From: Agapanthus africanus
Taxonomy: Eukaryota; Streptophyta; Magnoliopsida; Asparagales; Amaryllidaceae
Length of the DNA stretch: 64,000 bases
Direction of reading: 5' to 3'
Assembly: GCA_030015575.1 (NCBI GenBank)
Contig: CM057337.1
Span: 297,128,044-297,192,043 of the forward strand
Position numbers and translations under genes: made by a program
Shown: positions 46,297 to 56,925 of the stretch, one piece after another
Layout of the letters: each line of letters opens with the position of its first letter
How positions within the stretch are numbered: position 1 is the first letter of the stretch
Notes under the pieces: generated by a model
Databases searched by the model: none
The model's input: only the letters and a program-made list of their open reading frames with translations
What the model was told of the DNA's origin: nothing

Positions 46297-48250
46297 TGTT
46301 AGTGTATATGCCCTAGGGGCCATTATTGTATCATACTAGATTGTATATTACTTAATGGAAGCTTAGGATATTCACAGTTATATATACAGTCTTGCTAAAA
46401 ATGGTAGTATGCTACTTGGTTTGTATCTACTTTAATATGAGCATATGTTTCTTGTAACGTATCACTTATACATATTAGTAGAGCCCATAGGATCTTTGCT
46501 TGATTAGCAGCGTCGTGATGGCAGTCACACTAGTGGGGGCTGGGTAGTCTGTAAGCAACATCCTATACAGGTCCCTGGTCGTTGGATTATCGAGATAGGG
46601 TATCGATATTCCGGAGTAGACAAAGTTTGTACGCTTCTCATCCGAGTTGGAGAGATGGTCTGTCCAACAGCCATCAGTACGTCGTACTGGAGATAGTATG
46701 CAGGTGCTCGTTAGGTTACGGGTACACCGGACAGGACTCGCAGGGGAACTGATTGGTTGGTATTATACCCATCTTCAGTTAACAGTTCCCAGATGACATG
46801 AGTACAGCATAGTCCGCAGACTTGACACTGCTACTTCGCCTCGAGTGTGTCCTACTGTTCTTAGATTGCTACCCTACCATGGCTCAAAGGAGTCGTGCAA
46901 ACAGGTAGCAGTTGGGTGCAGTCCCGAGCACTTGGAGGCAGTAGTGGATAGATTAGATTCGTCTCTCCTGGTATTGGGAGATGATATCGCGCTGTGTCAG
47001 AGAGCCATTACGCAAAGTCCCTGGCCAGGGCAAGCGAGATATACTGGTAGGTTCCAGTAGCTTCTCAGGGTGTAATGGGCTTCGCTCCGACACGACTTAT
47101 ACAACTATTAGAGGACTGACGCTTTCAGCCCCCTAGGCTTGATATGCGATAGTCTTAGACGAACAGACCGGACTGTACGGAGATTGTCACACCAGGCTCA
47201 GTGGGAGTTCGGATGATTTTCCTCATCGGCCTTCTTATCGACATCTACCTGGGGACCGTTACGTACAGCTAGTGTCGCTTGCGGTCTGTGGTTAAACCTA
47301 CTGCCAGCGTAGTGTCGAGTCTTTAGAGTCCCACACAGAGAGTTTCCTTGCTCCAGGCAAAACAATATAGAGGTCGTATGGTTTTATGACAAGGGTTCGG
47401 ACGCGTACGTGTGTTTACGCACGTACGATTTTTCGGACAGTTTTTACTAGCCGGCTTTGGTTTAAGCCAGATTCTAGTATCGGGTTATTGGATTTATACA
47501 GTCTAAAGTTTTTCCGTGTTTTCACGGATTGGAGGGGCATTCTCGTAATTTGTCGGGAAGCTTCTAGAAGAGTGGTGACTAAGGGGTTAAGGTGGCATTG
47601 CATTAAATGAGATTAGTGACTCATTTGTGTGATTCATCCATGTCATTAATGCATCATAAATGCTTAATGACTCATGGTGATGAATCACTCATAGATATTT
47701 ATGAAGCATGGTTGTTAATTCAATTATTTCATTTTTGGATAAATAATAATGCTTCATATATATTATGATAAGATCATTATCGCATTTCATTCTCATCTTC
47801 ACCTACTCTCTCCTCAAGCTCACTCTCTCTTCAAACCCTAACCCTAACCTCTCATGAGTTAAGATCAAGGGTTAGCTAGACTAATACATCCATAACCTCA
47901 CTCTATATCCCCTAGGTAGCTTAGATTAGCAATTTAAGCAACCTAATTATCTCAAGTTTGAGATTAAGCTTGGCGTAGGAGCTTTCGGGTGGATCGTCTT
48001 TGATTCGAGGAGGCCGTTGAGGTGCCGATGTTCTAAGGAGCCTACGAGGATTGGAGGACCGCGATGAAGACCCGAAGGACTAGTATCTTGAGGTATAACT
48101 TCGTATCCGAGTAGTTAAACCTCTAGTTGATTGTTAGCAATGGTTTAGAAATGATTCATGCGCTCAAGTCCGTGTTACGAAGCTTTGATAATCGTTTTTC
48201 ATATATTCCGCCTCCCCGCAAGTTTGTGCGGTGCGTGACATGGACTTACA
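46297..48250 (+). repeat. 3' LTR of element F
   Basis: 1954 bp, matching 38980-40933 base for base in length with about 56 substitutions. Ends GACTTACA and is followed by TCTAC. Confidence 0.95.
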
Positions 48251-48293
48251 TCTACTGCTTCGGACTCGTCTCTTCGAGGCTGCATGGACTGCG
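48251..48293 (-). mobile_element. 43-bp piece of gypsy G between F and D
   Basis: The only G sequence between two copia insertions. It begins with F's target copy TCTAC and ends ACTGCG, of which CTGCG is the presumed target copy of D. Confidence 0.6.
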
Positions 48294-50520
48294 TGTAGGG
48301 TTCCTAGGCACGCTATAGAGGTCTCACAAGGTATCAACCATGCCAATTTCAAATTTTATGGGTGCCGAGAAACCCTAATACGGATCGTCGACTAGAAATT
48401 TAGGCAATAAACGAAACTAGTTAACATCTTAACTACAGGAGAGAGGCTACAACCTTTGTGGATCCGGTTCTCCACTTCCTTAGCTCCACGTAGGCGTCCT
48501 CTCACTGTCCATCTCGAATCCCGAACTCAAACGTCGGCTTCATCGGAGAATTGGGTGGATAAGGTCGTCGGCTTCGTGCCGAAGATGATCTACGTCGAGG
48601 TTTCACAAGTTCAAGCTCCGACTTCACAAAGTTGTGAAACTTGTAAAGAAAACACCCAAAACAACTTGGCAAGAGGTAGAGGGTGAAGAAATAGGAGGTG
48701 AGTTCACTTTAGAATTGGATTTCTCTCACTTTAGCTCAAGTTGCCATTGATGGACCTTAAGCTTTTCTTGAAGAAGAAGATGATCAAGAAGAAGAAAGAA
48801 TAATAATAAGTGTTGTTAAAAGAATAATAAAAAACAATACTTATCATCTTCTAACCTTGGTTAAGTGTAGAGAATAGACCATGGTCAAGTGAGAATGGTT
48901 AGGGTTAAGGATGATGACAAAATGGTCACTTTAGTCAAAGCTTCATGAAGCTTCATCAAGCTTCATGAAAGAAACCATTTTGTTATCATTTTATTTATTT
49001 ATCAAAAAAGAATAGATAAATAAATAAGTAAATAAATCAAAACCCTAACTATTATCATAACCATGGTTTAAGTCTTAACACAAAACCAATTTACATGCAT
49101 CATCAAACATGACACATTGTAGTGCACAAAAGTATATCACATATACAACTTGTGAACTACAAGTGAGAAAATCCTATAAAAGTGAACCAATACTAGTTAA
49201 TGCAAAGTAATATATCAAATATATAATTATACATTAAATCATTAAATCAACACTTGATTCAATGATCCGGTCATGTCGCACATAACCGACTAGTATCCAA
49301 TGTATCGACTTATCGAATCAATCTACGATTCGATAACTAGGTTATATCGCATATAACCAATCGAAACATTCATCGCGAGAATGAAATGCGGTATCACATA
49401 CACGCATTATTCTCGGTCCCGCACATATCTCATATGCGCTCCTATTTCGTTTCGCTTGAGCCAGGAAACCTCTGTGTAGGACTCTAAAGACTCGTCAATA
49501 CGCCGGTAGCAGATGATGATCATATCAAGAACCCACAAGCCGCAAGCGGTCTGCTAAACGTAACGGCCACCCGGGTATTGAGCGATCAGAAGATCGACGA
49601 GCTAGCCCGCTCACACTCCTGTGAATCCAACCAGTAACACCTACCGTACAGTCCGGTCTGTTCGTCTGATATGTCGCATATCAAGTCTAGGGGTGGTATA
49701 CGTCAGACCCCAATAACCGATAAGTCGAGCCGATGTGAGGCTCATAACGGGTCGAGATACTACTGGTAACACTTACCAGCAAATCTCTGATCAGCCCTGG
49801 CCAGGGATTTTCCTGTTACGGCCAATCAAGCACAGCGCAACATCAACCCCTAATATCGGCAGAGACGAAACACCTCCTATCACTCATTGCCTCCATGTGA
49901 CTCGGGACTGTGCCCAAAGACCACCGTTTTGCACGCCCTCATAGACGTGGTAAGGTGGAGATCAAAGCACAGTGGGAATCACACAAGACTCTATGACGAT
50001 CTCGGGTCTACAGACTAACCTGCACAAGTGTCACCTGAGAACTGCCATCTGACGTGAGGTATAATACCATCTGGGAGTTCTCGGCGAGTCCGTCCAGTGT
50101 ACCCAGTCTCCACTGAGCACCCGTACACCATCTCTGATGTCAAACACCAATGGATATGGGATCATCCATCGCCCATCTTATGGGTCGAGAAGCGTATACG
50201 CTAGTCTACACTGGTATATCGATGCCCTGTCTCGATACACCCACGACTAGGGACCTTGAAGGATGTACTCATGGACTACCATGTCCCCACTAGTATGATC
50301 TGCATCATAGTCCAGGTAGTCAAGTACACATCCTAAGGGCTTTACCCACATGTAACTATAAGACAGTTTAAAGAGACAAGTGTACATGATAAGATAAAGA
50401 GTAACCAGATAGCATACTATCATATCGAGCAAGAAAGTCATCTCTATATATGTCCAAGCATCCAATATAATATACATCATCTGTACAATACTGGCCTCTA
50501 GGGCATACATACAACTAACA
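48294..50520 (-). repeat. 3' LTR of element D
   Basis: 2227 bp. Minus strand TGTTAGTTGTATGTATGCCC...CTAGGAACCCTACA. The left end matches 58786-59401 and the right end matches J's LTR. No domain in its open frames. Confidence 0.93.
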
Positions 50521-50532
50521 ATCTCCCACTTT
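50521..50532 (-). other. Polypurine tract of element D
   Basis: Minus strand AAAGTGGGAGAT beside the LTR; pol stops two bases upstream. Confidence 0.9.
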
Positions 50533-50534
50533 CA

Positions 50535-53126
50535 CTAGGGCCAGCTGCTGTAGTATCGCATACCGAGCATCCCGAAGAGTCTCTCAAACTGTATCTGGGG
50601 AATGGCCTTCGTGAGTGGATCCTCCGTGTTGTTCTTCGTGTCAACTCTCCTGACCTTGATCTCCCGGCGATCAACTATCTCCCGGATCAGGTGATACCGC
50701 CTCAGGATATGCCTGGATCGCTGATGGGACCTGGGTTCCTTGGCCAAAGCCACCGCTCCATTGTTATCGCAATACAAAGGTATTGGATGCTCAATGGATG
50801 GAACCACTCCAAGTTCAGTAATGAACTTCTTGATCCAAACAGCCTCTTTGGCAGCATCGTTGGCAGCGATGTATTCAGCCTCCATCGTCGAGTCTGCTAC
50901 GGTTTCCTGCTTGGAACTCTTCCAGCTAACCACCCCTCCGTAAAGGGTAAAGACAAATCCCGACTGCGACTTAGAGTCGTCCTTATCACTCTGGAAGCTC
51001 GAATCGGTAAAGGACTCCACTTGGAGTTCTCCATTACCATACACCAAGAGCATCTCTTTAGTCCTTCGTAAGTACTTGAGAATGCTCTTCACAGCTGTCC
51101 AGTGACTCTCTCTAGGATCATCTTGATACCTACTCACTATACTTAGTGAGTATGCTACATCGGGTCTGGTACATAGCATCGCATACATGATAGAGCCTAC
51201 AGCCGAAGCATAGGGTATCCCTTGCATGCGAGCTCTCTCCAAATCAGTCTTGGGAGACATCTCTTTGGAGAGAGTGACTCCAGAGATCGTGGGCAAGTTC
51301 CCACGCTTAGAATCTTCCATACTAAACCTTTTTAGTATGGTGTCAATGTACCTTGATTGGGACAATCCCAATATCCGTTTGGATCTATCTCTATAGATCC
51401 TAATTCCCAATATACAGGAGGCTTTCATCGAGAATCTTTGTGATAAGAAGAGCTTGACCGATTGCAGCATAGGAATATCATTTCCTATCAAGAGTATGTC
51501 GTCCACGTACAATACGAGGAAGACAACCTTACTCTCTGCCACCTTCTTGTAGATACAAGGTTCATCTGGATTTTTGACGAAATCAAACTCTTTGATAACG
51601 ACGTCAAAGCAGATGTTCCAACTCCGCGATGCTTGCTTTAATCCATAAATGGATTTAAGCAGCTTGCACACCTTCCCGCTGCTCCCACTGTCTACGAAGC
51701 CCTCTGGCTGAGTCATGTACACGCACTCTTCTAAATCACCATTTAGAAAAGCGGTCTTAACATCCATTTGCCAGATTTCGTAATCATGATATGCAGCGAT
51801 GGCAAGCATGATCCGGATGGATTTAAGCATAGCTACTGGAGAAAAGGTTTCGTCATAGTCCACACCTGGTCTTTGACGAAAACCTTTTGCAACAAGTCTA
51901 GCTTTGAAAGTCTCCACTTTCCCATCTACACCAAGTTTCTTCTTGAAGATCCACTTGCTCCCAATGGGTTTTACCCCTTCAGGAGCAACTTCCAAAGTCC
52001 ATACTTTGTTGGTGTACATGGATTCCATCTCGGACCGCATAGCATCCAGCCATTTCACTGAGTCCCCACTCGTGATGGCCTGCTCGAAGGTAGTTGGGTC
52101 ATCATCCTCCATGATGCAATCCTCGCTTCCACCATCCATGAGAAAACCGTAGTATCTCACAGGCTGGCGAGGAACCCTACTAGATCGGCGGAGAGGCTGA
52201 GGTTCATTGGGAGCTACTGAATCTTCTGGTTTCACTAAATCTTCAGTTACGGTTTGTGTATCTGGAACTTCTTCCAGCTCTACCACTCTGCCACTAATTT
52301 CTTTTTCAAGGAATTCCTTTTCTAAAAAGGTGGCATGTTGAGCAACAAACAATTTTTGTTCCTCACTGTGGTAGAAAAAATACCCATATGAGTTCTTTGG
52401 ATATCCCACAAACTTGCAAAGAACTGACCGTGCCTCGAGCTTGTCCGGATTTTTTCTTTTGACATAGGCTGGACAACCCCATATCTTAACTCGTTTAAGA
52501 TATGGCCTCTTCCCACTCCATATCTCATATGGTGTGGTAGGTACAGATTTAGATGGAACTTGATTCAATAGGTATGCTGCTGTCTCCAGTGCATATCCCC
52601 AGAGGGAAATAGTTAACTCAGCTGTGCTCATCATAGAGCGCACCATATCCAATAGGGTGCGGTTCCTCTGTTCAGATACACCGTTGTGTTGTGGTGTATA
52701 TGGAGGAGTCAGCTGAGAGAGAATCCCATTCTCTTTTAGGAAGTCCAGGAATTCATTGCTCAAGTATTCACCTCCTCGATCAGATCGAAGGATTTTAATA
52801 CTTTTTCCGGTTTGGTTCTCGACTTCTTGTTTATATTCTCTAAATTTCTCAAAAGCTTCTGATTTGTGTTTCATCAGGAACACATATCCGAATCTAGAGA
52901 GATCGTCAGTGAATGTAATGAAGTACGAAGAACCATCCCTGGCATGTGTAGACATGGGACCGCATACATCACTATGTATCAGTCCCAAGAGTTCGGTAAC
53001 TCTTTCTCCGTGTCCCGTAAACGGAGTTTTGGTCATCTTGCCTTTGAGACATGACTGGCAAGTGTCATAAGATGAAAATTCGAATGGTTTCAAATATCCA
53101 TCCTTATGCAGCCAGTCGTGTCGCAT
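50535..53126 (-). CDS. pol: Copia Pol: integrase, reverse transcriptase and RNase H, open 863-codon frame
   Basis: Longest open frame in the window. Integrase: CQSC zinc residues 23-26, catalytic Asp53 (HSDVCGPM), Asp116 (LRSDRGGEY) and Glu152 (NGVSEQRN), with 35 residues between the last two. Linker 280-330. RT: WIFKKKLGVD from 392, MDVKTAFLNG (Asp455), SIYGLKQASRSW, and YVDD at 540-543. RNase H: Asp708, Glu749, Asp787 and HILRRYHLIRE 806-816. Two faults: four residues are missing after YVDD (FSMKASCILG against FSTKDLGDATYILG in F), and the first codons are frameshifted from the protease part, so the ATG is not a natural start. Open but probably not a working polyprotein. Confidence 0.92.
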   Translation of the reverse strand: MRHDWLHKDGYLKPFEFSSYDTCQSCLKGKMTKTPFTGHGERVTELLGLIHSDVCGPMSTHARDGSSYFITFTDDLSRFGYVFLMKHKSEAFEKFREYKQEVENQTGKSIKILRSDRGGEYLSNEFLDFLKENGILSQLTPPYTPQHNGVSEQRNRTLLDMVRSMMSTAELTISLWGYALETAAYLLNQVPSKSVPTTPYEIWSGKRPYLKRVKIWGCPAYVKRKNPDKLEARSVLCKFVGYPKNSYGYFFYHSEEQKLFVAQHATFLEKEFLEKEISGRVVELEEVPDTQTVTEDLVKPEDSVAPNEPQPLRRSSRVPRQPVRYYGFLMDGGSEDCIMEDDDPTTFEQAITSGDSVKWLDAMRSEMESMYTNKVWTLEVAPEGVKPIGSKWIFKKKLGVDGKVETFKARLVAKGFRQRPGVDYDETFSPVAMLKSIRIMLAIAAYHDYEIWQMDVKTAFLNGDLEECVYMTQPEGFVDSGSSGKVCKLLKSIYGLKQASRSWNICFDVVIKEFDFVKNPDEPCIYKKVAESKVVFLVLYVDDILLIGNDIPMLQSVKLFLSQRFSMKASCILGIRIYRDRSKRILGLSQSRYIDTILKRFSMEDSKRGNLPTISGVTLSKEMSPKTDLERARMQGIPYASAVGSIMYAMLCTRPDVAYSLSIVSRYQDDPRESHWTAVKSILKYLRRTKEMLLVYGNGELQVESFTDSSFQSDKDDSKSQSGFVFTLYGGVVSWKSSKQETVADSTMEAEYIAANDAAKEAVWIKKFITELGVVPSIEHPIPLYCDNNGAVALAKEPRSHQRSRHILRRYHLIREIVDRREIKVRRVDTKNNTEDPLTKAIPQIQFERLFGMLGMRYYSSWP

Positions 53127-53758
53127 TGATATGACCCAGTCTGCAATGCCACAAGAAGGATTCGTTCAGGTCTGAACTCTTCCTCTTGTGTGTGTTTGTT
53201 ATACTCAGAACTGTTGATTGGTTTAGAACATAAATGCCATTGCACAATGTGCCTGATCCAACCAACTTTTGGTTACGGAAAATGTTCATAACATTATCCT
53301 GTAATACAAAATTATATCCCTCTTTACTCAATAAAGAAACCGATATAATGTTGCATATCAGGTTCGGCATGTAATAACATTCGTTCAGAACCAATGTATT
53401 ACCAGTTGGTAATATAAGGTGATATTCCCCGACAGTCTTAGCTGCAACAATTGCACCATTTCCAACTCTAATGTCTTTATCACCTTCTCCAAGTTCTCTA
53501 TCTTTCCTAAGCCCATGTAACTGATTACATATATGGGATCCTGACCCGGTATCTAATACCCAGGACGTGGAGCAAATGGAGAAACAGTTCTCTGTAACGA
53601 ACACACCCGAAGAAAATGCATCAACATGTACTTTCTTCATTCGGGTGGCATGGGAATCCTGGTATTCCCCTATATCCTGTTCAGTCCTATAACTCTTATA
53701 GGAAAGAACGGAACCAACGTTCCCCAGCACAGTATAACATGCGGGTTCGGTCAATACA
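53104..53758 (-). pseudogene. Protease and pre-integrase region, element D
   Basis: Read from 53758 down, the protease has its active site in VLDTGSGSHICN and is followed by VGEYHL, CNIISVSLLSKEGYNF and the pre-integrase SFLWHCRLGHINATRL. The frame ends in a stop at 53104 and overlaps the Pol frame by 23 bases. A small deletion (net loss not a multiple of three) after RL is the simplest cause. At 53758 solo LTR C interrupts; an open frame running on to 53835 is only LTR sequence. No zinc knuckle or capsid domain is present. Confidence 0.88.
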
Positions 53759-55871
53759 TGTAAGCCCACGGGGGCGCCCCGGCCGTCGATCCGACGCCGG
53801 AAACGCGGAAAACAAAAACTTTGCGAACTTTGCAAAACGGCACCACCGCGGACTTTCTACCCGGATCGGGCCATTAACCTAGCTAGCTAGCAAAATAGAA
53901 AAGAGTAGAGAAGTTATACCAAGCGATCCGTGTCCTTCGGTCTTCATCTCCACTCCGATCTCTTGCGGAATCTCCGTCACCTCCTCGCTCGTCGGAAAGG
54001 GGCACCACGTAGCCGGAATCTTTTACGGGCTCCCGCCTCTTGACCGAGGCAACTCGGGCGTGAAGTTGGCTAGCCGACGCGTCCAAGGCTTGCTATAGAA
54101 TAGTGTAGTATGTATGTCTCTTGGGGTTATGAGGTTGCCATGGTTTGTGGAGGAAACAAGAAAGAACTTTGGAGAAGGGTTATTGGATTTTTGGAGCAAG
54201 CAAGAATGAGATGATATAATTTCCATACACCATGAAATTTCCTCTCATCTCTCCCCTCCCCATAGTGGCCGGCCCTCTCTCCTCAAGAATGAGATTGGAG
54301 AGAGAAAAAAAAAAAGCAAGAAAAGAATATATCAACAATATAGAAAAAAGGTCACTCTCATTTCACTAATCAAACCATCAAGTGAAAAGCCATCAAAAGG
54401 ATAAGAAAGGAATATCATCATGAAGCAAGTCTCATCATAATCCACAAGTGCAAGAAAACCCTCCACAAAAGAGTTATTTGCAAATTGCAAATAACCCCCT
54501 CCAACAAGAAAGTCCGGCCGAGAAGGAATGAAGGAAAACCGGCCGGAACGGAATGCAAACTGGCAACTTCAGAAAACCGATCCCGTAATAAATTACAGGA
54601 AAACCCCACTACTGTAAATACATGCCCGCATTTGTATTCGCACTGAACACAAATGCAAAGAGATAAAGTCTACACTATCTAAAACTAGAATCCGGCTTAA
54701 GCCAAAGCCGGCTAGTAAAATCTGTCCGATCACGATCCGTGCAATACCGCACGTATCTGATCGAACCCTGCCATATCTCCATACGGCCTCTACAGCGTTT
54801 CGCCCGAAACTTGAGTAACTGTCTGTGGTGGACTCTAAAGACTCGTCAATACCTTGGCTGTGGATTTAACCACTAGCACGTCAGAGGTATAAGCCAATAC
54901 GTGACGGGCCACCAGGTATTGACCAAATGGGACGTCGATGAGGAAGCTCACCCCGACACCCAACTGAGCCTGTCAGTGACAATATCCGTACAGTCCGGTC
55001 CGTTCGTCTATGAGCATCGCATGGCGGGCCTAGGGGGTTGGTAAAAGTCAGACCCCCAAAAGCGGTACAAGTCGTGTCGGAGTGTAGCCCAGAACACCCT
55101 GAGATACTACTGGAATACCTACCAGCAAATCTCCTGCCTTGGCCAAGGACTTTTCATGTTCTGGCTCTCCTAGACACAGCACGACCTCACCCCCAATACC
55201 GGGAGAGACGAACCCCTGCAGATCCGCTCACTGCCTCCATGTGGCTCGGGACTGTACCCAACTAAAACCTGTTTGCACGACTCCTTTGAGCCGTGGTAGG
55301 GTAGTAATCAAAGTACAGTGGGAACTCACACGAGACAAATGACGATCCTAGGTCGATGAACTAACCTGTACACATGTCACCTGGGAACTGCTATCTGACG
55401 TCTGGTATATCCCAACTAGCAGGTTCCCGGCGAGTCCTGTCCGGTGTACTCATAACCCAATGAGCACCTGTATACATCTTAGGTGAATCAACTGACACCA
55501 GTGGCTTGTGAGACCGGCCACCGCCCCTCGTCGGGGTCTCGTCTGTATACACTAGTCTACTCTGGAGTATCGATGCCCTGTCTCGAAACTCCCTCGACTA
55601 GGGACCATTTAAGGATGTGCTTATAGACCCCAGCTCCCACTTATATGATCGCCCTCATACTGCTGGAAGTCAAGCAAGAATCCTAGGGGCTTTATCAACG
55701 TGTAATAGCGACTCGAAAGGTCACCTAAAGCAGTACACGATGATAAAGATAAACCAGATAGCATACTATCATCTCGAGTAAGACTGTCCTACCGGGATAG
55801 GTCCTCCCCTCAATCATTGCAATCACGTGCCTGTGATCCAATAATTGACTCTGAGGGCACTATCTCCAACA
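53759..55871 (-). mobile_element. Solo LTR C (A/B/E family) inside D
   Basis: 2113 bp, minus strand TGTTGGAGATAG...GGGCTTACA, flanked by exact ATACA duplications (53754-53758 and 55872-55876). No internal sequence is left, so it arose by recombination between the two LTRs of a complete insertion. It lacks the 70-bp tandem duplication of A and E. Confidence 0.95.
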
Positions 55872-55876
55872 ATACA

Positions 55877-55940
55877 TCCATATTATTATCTTTATTAGGG
55901 CATGAAATGGTCGCTACCTGGAGAGAGAGAGAGAAGAAAA
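55877..55940 (-). promoter_or_regulatory. Splice-acceptor-like site and gag stub, element D
   Basis: Minus strand TTCTTCTCTCTCTCTCTCCAGGTAG, then CGACC (55913 down). About 40 bases of possible gag sequence follow before the C insertion. Same CGACC boundary as A, B, F and H. Confidence 0.6.
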
Positions 55941-56125
55941 CACTTTAGCGTATGCTCATGCAAGATCAGATTGGTTATTATCTTATCTAATCAGGATGGC
56001 TTCCACTGCTTTTTATTAAATCTTCCTTCAAACCCTAAAAGGAAAGACTAGCCGGGATTAATTACACACTACAAGTTCGCCAATCTTTCAGCCAGGCCAG
56101 TGTCGGTACTTTGAGGGAGGTCCCC

Positions 56126-56562
56126 CGTGCTTTCGCACGAACCTAATTAATGTAAACCTCGTTTTCCCAGAGGCGTAACCTCGTTAACACCTTTCTAGAC
56201 ACCTACTTGATCGGCTAATTGCAATGTGTAAAACTCTCCCAGGAGTAACTCTTACTTGCAGTGGGTATCGGGATCCAACTATCTCATAGAAGGTATGCAA
56301 TCTCATTGCAAATTTCAACACTTGAAATTCCCGATAATGCTTTTGCTCCAAACGATCTATGACCTTGACAAGGTCAACAAACCATAGACCGTAAGTCAAG
56401 TTCAACCTGTCATTTCTTGATTGAATTAAACCCACCCGCACGACCCTTGACAAGGTCAACAAGGCCGTACGACTACCCTAACTCAATCTGCATCATATGC
56501 ATAAGCAGATAAATACTGGTTAGCTACCGCACACTGCGCCTTGACAAGGTCAACAAACGCAG
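56126..56562 (-). ncRNA. Structured leader hairpin cluster, element D
   Basis: In element sense: HP1 56562-56534 (CTGCG/CGCAG, apex TTGAC-CTT-GTCAA). HP2 56481-56447 (nine-pair stem CGTACGGCC/GGTCGTGCG with two G-U, same apex). HP3 56387-56357 (CTATGG/TCATAG, same apex). HP4 56329-56311 (AATTTCAA/TTGAAATT). HP6 56182-56170 (GAGG/CCTC). A further hairpin CGTGC-GAAA-GCACG with a GNRA loop lies at 56139-56126. HP5 is not found in D. Confidence 0.8.
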
Positions 56563-56704
56563 CACGAATACTAAACAGGACTTATCTGAAATGACGGAGG
56601 GCTACGACAGGTTTTTCTGAAAACCTATTGCGTAATCAACTTGATATCGTTGTAGAATCAAATGAAGTTTTGAAATGGAATGATTTTGAGGCTTTTCTAG
56701 TTTT

Positions 56705-56925
56705 GCTAAAGGGGTCACTCCCGGTGAAGGGATCGTCGGCCCTTTCCTCGTCGAATGAGGTGCGGGATATATCAGATATATCACTGTGCAAAGCAAAACT
56801 CAAAAACAATCAAAAGCAAACCGAGTGTGTAGCATCTTCCAGTTATTGCTAAAGGAGTCACTCCCGGTGAAGGGATCTCGGTCCTTTCCTTATCGAATAA
56901 GGTGCAGGGTATATCATATATACCG
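56705..56925 (-). ncRNA. Twin RNA domain with invariant core, element D
   Basis: First copy 56925-56848: GGTATAT/ATATACC, CCTTA/TAAGG, AAAGGA/TCCTTT. Second copy 56783-56705: GATATAT/ATATATC, CCTC/GAGG, AAAGGG/CCCTTT. Both contain GATCCCTTCACCGGGAGTGA. The stems differ between copies, and from A and B, by paired changes. Confidence 0.8.

Larger units (their letters stand above)
38980..48250 (+). mobile_element. Element F: full-length copia (Angela/BARE-like), coding region inactivated
   Basis: Both LTRs are 1954 bp. The flanks TCTAT (38975-38979) and TCTAC (48251-48255) are a target duplication with one change. Primer-binding site, leader, gag-pol and polypurine tract are present in order. 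I count about 56 differences between the LTRs (2.9%), about 1.1 million years at 1.3e-8 per site per year. The polyprotein is broken by a large gag deletion, at least two frameshifts and three stops. It lies in gypsy G. Confidence 0.95.
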
